In this document: piece by piece, positions 1 to 7,262 of the stretch
Numbering within the stretch: position 1 is the stretch's first letter
Layout: the number at the start of each line of letters is the position of its first letter
Origin: Hymenobacter sp. GOD-10R
GTDB lineage: Bacteria > Bacteroidota > Bacteroidia > Cytophagales > Hymenobacteraceae
Length of the DNA stretch: 64,000 bases
NCBI RefSeq assembly: GCF_035609205.1
Contig: NZ_CP141184.1
Span: 620,001-684,000, forward strand
Direction: 5' to 3'
Position numbers and translations under genes: made by a program
The notes under the pieces: generated by a model
Database searches by the model: none
What the model saw: only the letters and a program-made list of their open reading frames with translations
What the model was told of the DNA's origin: nothing

Positions 1-526
1 TCCCTTGTAGTGGATGTGCTTCGGCAGCACTGGTTCGCCGGATAATGAAGCCACGCTCAATGTCATAACGAGGCGGCCAAGATGGGCAGGAGTCATACTT
101 TCGCTTGAGCCATTCAAGCGCTACAAGAACACGTTTGTTAGGAGAAGGATATTCTTCCTCCAATAGGTCAATCAGGTATTGAAAAGTGGGTCGCTCGTTT
201 TCCCGCCCGAAGCGTGCTTGTAACCAATCTGACAAGGCAAATGCCGGCACCGTATCTGGGTCAGAAAGAGAGCCCCCCACTGATCTCAAGAAAGCAGCCT
301 GAAAGTCAGGATGAAATGGAATACTTTCACCGGCATTAAATTCAGTGTTTCCTGTTTCCCGATATTCCCATAGATGTTCTTGTTCAGCGCGCTCAATAGC
401 CTTTTCACGCGCCCAGATCCAATAATTATTGAGGGAATCTAAATCAGGCTCATCATTGGATTCGTTCGAAGAGTTATAGTCTTCATCGTCTTGGTAATCT
501 TCGTATTCTTCGTGCTCAGTACTCAT
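1..526 (-). CDS. Hypothetical protein, acidic N-terminus, 3' end outside window
   Basis: An open frame starts with ATG at 526 and runs without a stop to the window edge, about 175 residues so far. The first 30 residues are strongly acidic and Tyr/Asp/Glu/Asn rich, followed by a tryptophan-rich segment and a mixed helical region. I do not recognise a family. It is the last gene seen in the leftward integrase-containing region, 109 bases after the preceding small gene. Translation is continuous with normal codon use, which is why I treat it as real although it is cut by the edge. Function is unknown. Confidence 0.55.
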   Translation of the reverse strand, partial: MSTEHEEYEDYQDDEDYNSSNESNDEPDLDSLNNYWIWAREKAIERAEQEHLWEYRETGNTEFNAGESIPFHPDFQAAFLRSVGGSLSDPDTVPAFALSDWLQARFGRENERPTFQYLIDLLEEEYPSPNKRVLVALEWLKRKYDSCPSWPPRYDIERGFIIRRTSAAEAHPLQG

Positions 527-635
527 CAGCTTGCCAGCTTATTTGTTGCCAAATACCAAATTGTTAATGAGGCAAAAGGTAACTCGGCTATTACTCCCAA
601 TTACTATCTACTTCGCCCCCTTGCCTCTTACTGCA

Positions 636-1022
636 TCAAGAAGGCGTGTCGGTCACAATCCTTAGCCGTGGCTCGCCTCTTTCATCTAGAAGTGTGTTCA
701 ACGTAGTATCAGGTCGAATACATAGTTCGGCCTTAAGCCTTTGCTGCTTATCAACGCGTGCTACCTCTTGACACCAATATACTTCCTGCTCTTCCAGCTT
801 CTGGAGTCTGGTTTGAGTAGTCTCTAGTAGCGTTTGTGCTAGGTTTCTTCCTGAGTTATCAGGGCATAACATAGTTACTATACCGCCTGCGCAAGTGAAG
901 CTTACTTCTACTGGCTTACCTAGCTCCAAGTCGCGTAACACAGACTTCAAAGTGATTTCTGTGGTACGAGCTTCATCTAAGTAAGCCATGGCTTCGCGCA
1001 ATTCTTTTTCAGCGTAGTTCAT
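636..1022 (-). CDS. Small coiled-coil hypothetical protein downstream of integrase
   Basis: A 128-residue protein is obtained from the ATG at 1022, which lies 10 bases after the integrase stop. A longer frame reaches back to 1145 inside the integrase gene, but that would need a 110-base overlap and its extra N-terminus looks non-native, so the 1022 start is preferred. The protein begins with a helix rich in Glu and Ala, has a short beta-like segment (about residues 34-50, with two Cys), then a long Gln/Glu/Leu helix that could form a coiled coil. No family is recognised. Position suggests co-transcription with the integrase, possibly as an accessory recombination factor, which is inference. 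Confidence 0.6.
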   Translation of the reverse strand: MNYAEKELREAMAYLDEARTTEITLKSVLRDLELGKPVEVSFTCAGGIVTMLCPDNSGRNLAQTLLETTQTRLQKLEEQEVYWCQEVARVDKQQRLKAELCIRPDTTLNTLLDERGEPRLRIVTDTPS

Positions 1023-1032
1023 ATCAATGGTA

Positions 1033-2322
1033 TTAAGCGCCGAAGCGAAATGAAATAACCTGTGTTTGATGTTCTTCTGGCTCTGGCTCAAAGTAAGGGT
1101 CAGGTGCGTTGGCGCTGCCAAACACGGCGTCAAATTCATCAGCAACCGTATTGTCGAGAATCTTGGCGTATAGTTTTTCTGTCAGGCGCACAGAAGCATG
1201 ACCTAGCACCTTCGACACGGTTTCCATTCGCATCCCCTTGTTGAGCAACATAACCCCAGCCGTCTTGCGCCCAATGTGGGTTGTCAGGTTCTGTTTGAAA
1301 CCGATAACCTTGGCGACTTCCTTTAGATAGCGGTTGTAGTGCTGCCCCGACGTAACTGGCAAGTGGTCGTTATACTTACCAAGAATCATTTCCGCTTCTT
1401 GAGATAGCGGTATAACACATTTGTACTCTTGGAAAAGGGTAGACTTTTTGCGCGTTACATGCAGAATACGCCTTCCATTGCGCGCTTCAGCGGCTTTCGC
1501 GACATCAAGCGCCTCTAAATCCGAATACGACAACCCTGTCCAGCACTGGAACAAGAAACAGTCCACCACACGCTGCATACCCTCTTCCTTAAAAGAATGA
1601 GTAGCGAGCTTGTGTATCTGCTCAGGCGTCAGATAAACCAATTCTTTCGGAGTTAGCTTCTTGCACTTATATCCCTTTAATGGATTGCGACTTAGATACT
1701 CCCGGCGTACACCCCACTCCAGTACTTGACCTAGGTACTGCGTAATTTTTGCCACGTAGTTCCGATTGCACTTATCCGTAACCAAGAGCCACTGCACCAT
1801 TTTATCCGCCGCCGTATGCTTGACTTCATCGGGGCGTAGCTCTATTTGCTTGGTGGCCTCTAGGTATTGGGTTATTTTCTTTCGCCACACGCCGTTGGTT
1901 TTGTAGGTCACAAGCGATATTTCAACCCCAATAAGGCTTTCCCGCTCCCTTTGGTAATCCGCAAGAAGCTGAATCAAGCTCAACGGGCACTCGCCCGCAT
2001 TGTACTGGCGCAGGATGGCAGCACAGGTAATAGGCTGCTTTTGCCGTTCTAAGTCGTAGATAATTTCGGTTAAACGATCTTCGATCTTTGTGATGCGCAG
2101 ATTAGCGAGCATAGCCGCCTCTTTGCGGCCATTGACCCGCTTGGTGTGCGTGTTCCATTCCGTCCGCTGCACCAGTACGCCTGTAGCAAAGTTTTCTTCG
2201 TGAATAGTGGTTTCCTCCTCGCTCTTCTTAGTGACCGTAAGGCGGCAAACGATAGAGCCGGGGCGGTCGGCGTTGCGCGGATTTTTACGAAACCAAAAGT
2301 GAATTTTAGGAATGGTTAGCAT
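1033..2322 (-). CDS. Tyrosine recombinase/phage integrase, Bacteroidetes type
   Basis: This 429-residue protein is a site-specific tyrosine recombinase, expected to integrate and excise the mobile element that carries it. The N-terminal 110 residues match the Arm-binding domain of Bacteroidetes integrases, the middle is a SAM-like core-binding domain, and the C-terminal part is catalytic. The H-x-x-R motif is H349-R352, the later His is in LGH near 375 and the nucleophile is Y385. The box I arginine position reads TGLSYSD with Ser265. The Bacteroides CTnDOT integrase family also has Ser there, so this need not mean loss of activity. The gene overlaps the upstream small gene by 7 bases and precedes another by 10. 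Its target site is not proven. Confidence 0.93.
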   Translation of the reverse strand: MLTIPKIHFWFRKNPRNADRPGSIVCRLTVTKKSEEETTIHEENFATGVLVQRTEWNTHTKRVNGRKEAAMLANLRITKIEDRLTEIIYDLERQKQPITCAAILRQYNAGECPLSLIQLLADYQRERESLIGVEISLVTYKTNGVWRKKITQYLEATKQIELRPDEVKHTAADKMVQWLLVTDKCNRNYVAKITQYLGQVLEWGVRREYLSRNPLKGYKCKKLTPKELVYLTPEQIHKLATHSFKEEGMQRVVDCFLFQCWTGLSYSDLEALDVAKAAEARNGRRILHVTRKKSTLFQEYKCVIPLSQEAEMILGKYNDHLPVTSGQHYNRYLKEVAKVIGFKQNLTTHIGRKTAGVMLLNKGMRMETVSKVLGHASVRLTEKLYAKILDNTVADEFDAVFGSANAPDPYFEPEPEEHQTQVISFRFGA

Positions 2323-2609
2323 TGTGCAGCACCTCCTTCCTGTACCGATAACACTTGGCGGCTTTCTAGGCTAGCGAGCTTTTCCTCATTGATGCGCAGT
2401 TGCTCTTGGCAGTAGTTGAGCACTAAGACCATGACTTTCGTGCCCACTTCCCACGAAACAGTTACCTCGCTGCCTTTTGTGTCGGTGGAGTTGGTGCGGA
2501 TGGTAATTCCAACCATGTTGCCTTGCGCAATCTCATCTTCGAAAAAGACTTGAGCGCGATCTGCTAGGTCAGTTCCCGTAGGAGCGGACATGTTGTGAAC
2601 GACTTTCAT
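2316..2609 (-). CDS. Small hypothetical protein upstream of integrase
   Basis: A 97-residue protein, with a possible alternative start at 2591 that would give 91 residues. The middle is beta-rich and contains a Trp, and the C-terminal third is a Glu/Gln/Leu helix. The layout (short beta region then long helix) resembles the small protein on the other side of the integrase, but identity is too low to claim homology by eye. Its last 7 bases overlap the integrase start, which strongly suggests translational coupling. No family or function is recognised; an excisionase or accessory DNA-binding role is only a positional guess. Confidence 0.55.
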   Translation of the reverse strand: MKVVHNMSAPTGTDLADRAQVFFEDEIAQGNMVGITIRTNSTDTKGSEVTVSWEVGTKVMVLVLNYCQEQLRINEEKLASLESRQVLSVQEGGAAQC

Positions 2610-2622
2610 AAGCTGCGTGAGG

Positions 2623-3030
2623 TTAGAGAGTGAGAATATCTAAGTAAGAAAGTCCAGTTTCTTCCATGAACTCAGCGGCTTCAGTCTGGTGGGTAAGCCC
2701 GGCAGCATAGTCGGCGGTGCGCCCACGCTGAGTGCGTTGAACTACTGCTTGCGCTAGCTGGCGCTCGGTGCGCACGCGGTACATGTTGCGGAACCAGCGT
2801 TGCAGCTGGGCCACACAATGGCACTGCTCCACGTTGGCCGTGCAGCGCTGGCACTCCTCGGAAGAGAAGAGTTCCGCATCGAGCATTCCCGTAATGTTGG
2901 TGCGCATCGAGCGCAGGATAGCAGCGGCTTTCTCTTCGCGCTGCTGTTCTAAGAACCGACCTAGGGGACCGGTATAGCGGGTCAGGCCGACCATACCGAC
3001 GGTCAGTACCTGGGACTGATGATGATTCAT
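2623..3030 (-). CDS. Hypothetical protein with a Cys cluster, first gene of integrase operon
   Basis: A 135-residue protein. A C-x2-C pair followed about 9 residues later by C-H-C (around residues 61-73) could hold a zinc ion. It is flanked by helices, and the C-terminal part is Arg/Gln rich before a hydrophobic end. It is the most upstream gene of the leftward group leading to the integrase, 13 bases before the next gene. No family is recognised. A small zinc-binding DNA-interacting protein would fit the context, but this is inference. The start at 3030 is the only good ATG before the intergenic hairpin. Confidence 0.5.
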   Translation of the reverse strand: MNHHQSQVLTVGMVGLTRYTGPLGRFLEQQREEKAAAILRSMRTNITGMLDAELFSSEECQRCTANVEQCHCVAQLQRWFRNMYRVRTERQLAQAVVQRTQRGRTADYAAGLTHQTEAAEFMEETGLSYLDILTL

Positions 3031-3086
3031 CGTACCTTTGTTGTGAAGATGGATACTAGGGCTTGCCGGCCCGGTGTCTAAAACTG

Positions 3087-3118
3087 GAGGTCACCCCTTG
3101 CCGGGGGTGACCTCTTTT
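3087..3118 (+). terminator. Perfect 11-bp hairpin followed by TTTT
   Basis: The arms 3087-3097 and 3104-3114 are exactly complementary, with a 6-base loop, followed by TTTT on the plus strand. It looks like an intrinsic terminator, but it sits between two divergent transcription units where no plus-strand transcript is obvious upstream. It may stop readthrough antisense to the integrase operon or be a leader structure. The hairpin itself is certain; the role is not. Confidence 0.6.
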
Positions 3119-3121
3119 GTG

Positions 3122-3215
3122 TTACAATTGTAAAGACAAATGATATACAAAACAAATATTGTGTAAAGAAAATTATATCTATTGTCTTTACATTGTATTT
3201 ATGTCTTTGTATGTT
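3122..3215. promoter_or_regulatory. Inverted-repeat operator region before ribbon-helix-helix gene
   Basis: The element TGTAAAGACAA at 3129-3139 recurs inverted as TTGTCTTTACA at 3182-3192. A partial copy (TGTAAAGA) lies at 3162-3169 and a related half (TGTCTTTG) near 3202. A 12-base palindrome, TTACAATTGTAA, overlaps the left end at 3122-3133. Arrays of short sites next to a ribbon-helix-helix gene usually bind that protein as an autorepressor. The repeats are seen; the binding is inferred. The region separates the integrase operon from the regulator, so it could control both. Confidence 0.5.
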
Positions 3216-3221
3216 TGCCAC

Positions 3222-3386
3222 ATGGAAAAGGATACTTCTCTTAAGAAAACCTTGATCAACTTGCGTGTTGATGCCGAGTTGGCAGATGCAGGTAAGACGC
3301 TTGCGAAAAAGCGTGGTACCAACCTGTCCACTCTATTAAGAATGCTGCTAATCCAGGAACTGGAAAAAGACAAGCAAGGGAAGTAG
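3222..3386 (+). CDS. Ribbon-helix-helix (CopG/Arc-like) regulator
   Basis: From ATG 3222 the product is 54 residues. The frame is open back to a TTG at 3159 and an ATG at 3201, but the domain starts just after residue 1 of the chosen form. It shows the classic pattern: a short beta strand (INLRVD) that would enter the DNA major groove as a dimer ribbon, then two helices with a Leu-rich second helix, ending in a charged tail. It is likely a small repressor or an antitoxin-type protein. No toxin gene follows it directly. The adjacent inverted repeats suggest autoregulation and perhaps control of the divergent integrase genes. Confidence 0.7.
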   Translation: MEKDTSLKKTLINLRVDAELADAGKTLAKKRGTNLSTLLRMLLIQELEKDKQGK

Positions 3387-3480
3387 CTCTAGTTTCCGTG
3401 CATTCTTTAGCGCTTGATGAAGCATGTTGTTAGGTATAGCTTGATAGGTCAAGCATAGCTAGCTTCCAATACAAACAATA

Positions 3481-3503
3481 GGCTCCTCACAAGGGAGCTT
3501 TTT
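3481..3503 (+). terminator. Intrinsic terminator after ribbon-helix-helix gene
   Basis: A GCTCC/GGGAGC stem with a short loop is followed by TTTTT. It lies about 95 bases after the regulator stop on the same strand. Confidence 0.6.
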
Positions 3504-3581
3504 CTATCTTACAGCGACAGCAAAAAGTCAACACCTAGGTGCGACAATAAAGAAGCATCATGATGCTTATCGTTAGAAAAA

Positions 3582-3782
3582 ATGGGAGAGAAATTAGCTA
3601 GCCACGAAAACGAAGTGCTGCTTCTACGAGCACAGAAAATCGGCTTGCTGGAGCTAAATATTCAAGCCATAAGTATGATACTAGAGCAATACCAGACGGA
3701 ACTAGCTCAGGAGAAAGCTCTTATACAAGCTCAACTACGCAAAGAAGCAGGTTTGTCTTCGAAAAGTGAAAAGGAGAAATAG
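3582..3782 (+). CDS. Small coiled-coil hypothetical protein
   Basis: A 66-residue protein from ATG 3582, almost entirely predicted helix, with regularly spaced Leu/Ile and many Glu, Gln and Lys, ending in a Lys/Glu/Ser tail. It resembles small coiled-coil proteins often seen in mobile islands. No family is recognised. It stands alone between the regulator terminator and the AT-rich cassette. Codon use is less AT-rich than the genes that follow. It could be non-functional, so confidence is moderate. Confidence 0.45.
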   Translation: MGEKLASHENEVLLLRAQKIGLLELNIQAISMILEQYQTELAQEKALIQAQLRKEAGLSSKSEKEK

Positions 3783-3963
3783 CCTCTTTGTGTAGCTACG
3801 CTACTATGCACCTTGGCCCTTGACTAGGCCAGACGCCCAAGTATTGAGGTGCCTACTGCTTAGGCTTCAATCCTTATTAGCTCAGTTCGGACGCTGCTGA
3901 TACAAGAGTTGAAGAGGGAGGGGAAGTAGCCTTGATTAGTAACAATTAAACGAAACATATACC

Positions 3964-4764
3964 ATGAATAATCTTGATGCTAAAGCATTTCTATTTGAAT
4001 TGCCAATTTATACACCTATTAAAATTACAGATGAAAATAGAAGTGATTTTAATAAACTGATAAGCTTTAGAGGTAATATAGATTACTTTAATCCTGGGCT
4101 TGGGGAAAATACAACATATAATATAACTATAGCTTATTCAGTTCATGTTTCGGAATTTACTTCGTATGGTGGCTTAGGATCTGCTATAGCTAAATGCGTT
4201 CGGACATCGCAAGAATTCACCTTCTATTATTTTTATGATGATGAGAATCGTGTATTTATGAAAGTCGGACAACACCCATCTGTTGCGTATTTTCATATTT
4301 CACAGGTAAAACAATATAACAAAATACTTTCAAGAGATAAATTAAAGGAATTTACAAGAGCAATTGGGCTAGCAGCAAATGGTGTAGGAATAGGCTCGTT
4401 TGTTTACTTGCGTCGAATATTTGAAGGCTTAATAGAAGAAGCTCATACAATAGCTAAAGCAGACCAAGGTTGGGATGAGGAGCCATATTCAAGAGCAAGG
4501 ATGGCGGATAAGATTGAACTACTCAGAGCTCACCTACCGGCGTTTCTGGTAGAAAATAAGGCGCTGTATGGAATATTAAGCGTAGGGGTACACGCACTAA
4601 AAGAAGAAGACTGCTTGGCTTATTTCGAAACCGTGAAGGTAGGTATTGAGCTTATACTCGATGAAAAGCTGGAAGCGTTCGAAAAGCAGAAGAAAATAGA
4701 CGACGCAAAGCAGAAATTAGCTGATTTAACTAATAAGATTAATGCAGGATCTAAGCTTAAATAG
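3964..4764 (+). CDS. Hypothetical protein, first gene of AT-rich cassette
   Basis: A 266-residue protein from ATG 3964. The N-terminal half is aromatic-rich and looks like a beta domain. From about residue 130 it is helical, with a segment (about 145-160) rich in Arg and hydrophobics, then a KI-x2-L repeat and a region around residues 200-225 recalling the C-terminal half of DUF4145/HEPN-like helical bundles. I see no R-x4-6-H catalytic motif. The C-terminus is a charged coiled coil. Base composition is far more AT-rich than the chromosome, and most Ile codons are ATA, pointing to recent transfer. It ends 9 bases before the next gene, so the three cassette genes are probably co-transcribed. 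Function is unknown, with defence suspected from its neighbours. Confidence 0.7.
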   Translation: MNNLDAKAFLFELPIYTPIKITDENRSDFNKLISFRGNIDYFNPGLGENTTYNITIAYSVHVSEFTSYGGLGSAIAKCVRTSQEFTFYYFYDDENRVFMKVGQHPSVAYFHISQVKQYNKILSRDKLKEFTRAIGLAANGVGIGSFVYLRRIFEGLIEEAHTIAKADQGWDEEPYSRARMADKIELLRAHLPAFLVENKALYGILSVGVHALKEEDCLAYFETVKVGIELILDEKLEAFEKQKKIDDAKQKLADLTNKINAGSKLK

Positions 4765-4773
4765 TTGTTCATA

Positions 4774-5586
4774 ATGGAGCAAGTTAAGGACAGATATCAA
4801 TTTATAATCGGCTTTGCTGCAATAGTAATTTCATTAAGTGCATTCAAAGATGAGCTAAAAAGTATAAATATTAACTATGGTATATTTTCGTTCACTGTTT
4901 CATAGTTTTTATTTGGTATTATACTGGCGTTTGTAGTGGTAGTTCATATCTATGTTATTCCTTATATATTTTACAATACGAAGTATAAAAACTATAAAAT
5001 TATTAATTATATAGAAGTTTTGAGCTATGTTTTATTTTTAGCTATTGCTTTATGCCCTACTTTTATGGGTGTGTTTTATATGATCATGTATGCTATAAAC
5101 AATATTGCTTGGTTGACAATTGACAATTTGTTGAATTTATCAAACTTTGTTATTGTTTTTCTATTTTTATTTAATTTTATGTTAAGTAGAAGTTTTTTGG
5201 TTAGGTATATTAGACAGAAGAAGTATAAAGAACAAAATGAATTAAAAATAAAAGAAATTACCTCGTTAGAGGTGGCAAAGAAGTTGTCTGAAGATGGTTA
5301 TTATAGCCACTCTTATATTGAGCTATTAAAAGTTATAGAGAATTACTTGTTCAGAAAGTTGAGACTCAAAGATCTTATATTTAAGAGGGAGAGTTTGATG
5401 AAAATGTTCGATATAGCGATAAAAAATAATATTATAAACAAGCAAGATCTTGAGACGTTAAGGGCGTTGACAGAAATGAGAAATAGTTTTGTTCATGGTG
5501 AACATATAGGTGTAAGTAAAGGACAGGCTCAAGAAGCTCTGGCTTTTGTTGAATCTTTGCTTTATAGGCTAGGAAGTAATAATTAA
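4774..5586 (+). pseudogene. Membrane-anchored HEPN-domain protein interrupted by in-frame TAG
   Basis: ATG 4774 opens a frame that meets TAG at 4903-4905 (codon 44) and then continues in the same frame to 5586. Read through the stop, it gives about 270 residues. These comprise four hydrophobic segments (about residues 10-24, 36-65, 78-105 and 115-135) and a cytoplasmic helical domain containing R236-N-S-F-V-H241. That matches the R-x4-H active-site signature of HEPN ribonucleases. The TAG falls in the middle of the second membrane segment, so both sides belong to one ancestral gene. It may be a pseudogene, a readthrough gene or a sequencing error. An internal ATG or GTG downstream could still express a shorter form with the HEPN domain. 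Codon use is very AT- and AUA-rich. Confidence 0.75.
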
Positions 5587-5610
5587 AGGGGAGTATTTGT
5601 TGATCTCATT

Positions 5611-6327
5611 ATGGCAGACGAACTCACCACTTTACTCTCGGCCACTGGCGGCGCTTTCCTAGGTAAGTTTGTAGGCCCAGCTGCTGAGCAATTAGGCAAG
5701 GCCGGCTGGGAACGGATTCAGCAACTTGGCCAACGAGCAACGGCTTACTTAGCTACGGTCGGCCGTGAGCCTAAACCTGTCGAGCCAAAGATACTCGTGC
5801 CTTTAGTTCAAGCAGCCGCACACGAACCAGATCCTGGCTTAGCTGATAAGTGGGCTGCATTACTTGCAAATGCTGCTGACCCAGATACGCAGGTAGATGT
5901 TCAACCTGTGTATGCGGATATACTCAGGCAGTTGACAGCAAAGGAGGTTAAGTTACTAGATGAGTTGTTTAACAGTAAGACTATAGCTCGAACCTTACAA
6001 ATCTTTGAGCCTAACTACGAGCACCAGCAGAACCCTAGTGGAATATATTTATTTCGTAAATCCCGGACGATTGGTGTTTCGCTTGACTTGGAAAGATTAC
6101 GGCATGAACGAGGCGATACAGGAATAGAGCGGAGTTCATTTGAATCCTTGGTAGATAATCTACTCCGTCATCGCCTTCTAATTGCGGCACGGGAAGAAAT
6201 ACCTAAGAAGCAGTCAGCAATTGGCAATAGTCTTGATCCAAGACCTGTAATCAAAAAAGCTTACTTTTCAGCTCTAGGCTTTGACTTTATGATGGCCTGT
6301 ACGCCTCCTAACGCTGTAAGGGAATAA
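5611..6327 (+). CDS. Abi-alpha (DUF4393-like) protein
   Basis: A 238-residue protein starting 24 bases after the HEPN-like gene. Residues 1-30 are Gly/Ala rich and amphipathic. The segment around 55-110 has the pattern P-x5-Q-x2-A-x-E-x-D...W-x2-LLA-x-A followed by a V-P-x-Y-x2-IL-x2-L strand-helix unit. That is the pattern I associate with the DUF4393 family, labelled abortive infection protein alpha in Pfam. The C-terminal half is winged-helix-like. The molecular role of the family is not established. GC content lies between that of the AT-rich cassette and the chromosome. Its position suggests a phage-defence module, which is an inference from family naming and context. Confidence 0.6.
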   Translation: MADELTTLLSATGGAFLGKFVGPAAEQLGKAGWERIQQLGQRATAYLATVGREPKPVEPKILVPLVQAAAHEPDPGLADKWAALLANAADPDTQVDVQPVYADILRQLTAKEVKLLDELFNSKTIARTLQIFEPNYEHQQNPSGIYLFRKSRTIGVSLDLERLRHERGDTGIERSSFESLVDNLLRHRLLIAAREEIPKKQSAIGNSLDPRPVIKKAYFSALGFDFMMACTPPNAVRE

Positions 6328-6380
6328 AAACTCAAATGCTTTGTCAACCTAACCAAGCAATATATCGTGTGTATGCGAAA

Positions 6381-6454
6381 CGGGGTGTAGCTCAGCTGGC
6401 TAGAGCAGGGAACTTATAATCCTTTGGTCGCGAGTTCGAATCTCGTTACCTCGG
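6381..6454 (+). tRNA. tRNA-Ile, anticodon UAU
   Basis: The acceptor stem 6381-6387 pairs with 6447-6453, the D stem is GCTC/GAGC, and the T arm has GTTCGAAT with a GCGAG/CTCGT stem. The anticodon loop is CTTATAA, placing TAT at positions 34-36, which would read AUA. The anticodon stem has one mismatch and two G-U pairs. The discriminator is G, followed by CA rather than encoded CCA. AUA codons are usually read by a lysidine-modified CAU tRNA in bacteria, so a UAU species is unusual. It sits just after the AUA-rich cassette. Identity as Ile rests on anticodon position alone. Confidence 0.7.
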
Positions 6455-6462
6455 CAAAGAAA

Positions 6463-6489
6463 GCCTTGATCATTGATCAGGGCTTTTTT
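6463..6489 (+). terminator. Intrinsic terminator after tRNA
   Basis: A long stem built from GCCTTGATCA and TGATCAGGGC with a minimal loop is followed by a run of six T on the plus strand, directly after the tRNA. Confidence 0.75.
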
Positions 6490-6537
6490 ATGATACCCTC
6501 CATCTTGTTCCATCTGTCGACCAAGTACTAAAAAGAC

Positions 6538-6565
6538 AAAAGCCTTGGCCAACGCTGGGGCTTTT
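6538..6565 (-). terminator. Intrinsic terminator of the small membrane-protein gene
   Basis: On the minus strand an AAAAGCC stem pairs with GGCTTTT around an inner CCAGC/GTTGG region. It overlaps the stop codon of the leftward gene and ends in Ts. Confidence 0.6.
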
Positions 6566-7158
6566 CAAAGATACCCCCGAATGGTGTTGAAGAAGGTATA
6601 TTTGTCTTTGTTAAACTGCTTCAGGATGATTCGAGTCTCATTGTGCCAATTCGTTGATTCGATTACTGCGTGAGCTTCTGACTCATCATTCGATACGGAC
6701 ACGTGGTAAGCTGATGTTCTATTCAGCAGCGCTGTGATCTGCTCGTTAATCGTTCGAGCACTAGGAGTCGAAAGGAGGCCAGGAAACAGAAGCTTCTCAT
6801 TCGCATTAATTGCCGCGCTCAGTTCATTAGCTGCAGACATCAACTTATTCATAGTTTCAGCGGGTGCTACGTCCAGTAGCATCGCTTGCTGGATAATATC
6901 ACTGATGGCGTGTAGCTGCTTCACTACATCTTTGAAGAACGCATAACGTAGATCAAAGTACTTCTTCTGTCTGTTGTTCAATTGTACAAAGAGGAACTGA
7001 AAGACAGCAAACAAGAAGCCGAGCTGTGCCAAGGCAGCAGGCGTGCTATCACTTGTCTTAACGATGAATTGAGACAGTATTCCCGTCAGCAAGATGAGCA
7101 GTAGGTAGTAGAAGTGTTTAACAAGGAAATCCACAGCCCTATTTCGTAGGTCAACCAT
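6565..7158 (-). CDS. Two-helix membrane protein of unknown function
   Basis: A 197-residue protein. The N-terminal 60 residues contain two hydrophobic segments (about 13-33 and 41-60) joined by a short polar loop, consistent with a membrane hairpin. The rest is helical and soluble, with mixed charge and no recognised motif. It is the last gene before the tRNA-Arg and is transcribed leftwards towards the tRNA-Ile. The start at 7158 places the first membrane helix close to the N-terminus. Small proteins with two membrane helices and a soluble tail occur among phage-defence effectors, but nothing specific supports that here. Confidence 0.6.
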   Translation of the reverse strand: MVDLRNRAVDFLVKHFYYLLLILLTGILSQFIVKTSDSTPAALAQLGFLFAVFQFLFVQLNNRQKKYFDLRYAFFKDVVKQLHAISDIIQQAMLLDVAPAETMNKLMSAANELSAAINANEKLLFPGLLSTPSARTINEQITALLNRTSAYHVSVSNDESEAHAVIESTNWHNETRIILKQFNKDKYTFFNTIRGYL

Positions 7159-7198
7159 TCCGATACGCTCTGCGCAATAACATGTGATTAGCCGTCTT

Positions 7199-7218
7199 GT
7201 ACCCCTAAACGTACCCCT
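7199..7218. repeat. Direct repeat GTACCCCT next to tRNA-Arg
   Basis: GTACCCCT occurs twice, at 7199-7206 and 7211-7218, separated by AAAC. It lies between the tRNA-Arg terminator and the membrane-protein gene, on the 3' side of the tRNA, where an element boundary would be expected. A link to integration is speculative. No second copy of the tRNA-Arg 3' end was seen in the window. Confidence 0.4.
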
Positions 7219-7227
7219 GAAAAAGTA

Positions 7228-7258
7228 AAACCGCGTCTACGGGCTGTAAACACGGTTT
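7228..7258 (-). terminator. Intrinsic terminator of tRNA-Arg
   Basis: Read on the minus strand, AAACCG and CGGTTT arms with additional inner pairing are followed by a T-rich tract. The structure begins four bases after the tRNA 3' end. Confidence 0.6.
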
Positions 7259-7262
7259 CATG

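Noticed and set aside
491..706. Plus-strand open frame of 71 codons
   Set aside because: It overlaps the acidic minus-strand gene and the spacer, with a low-complexity hydrophobic start and no family resemblance.
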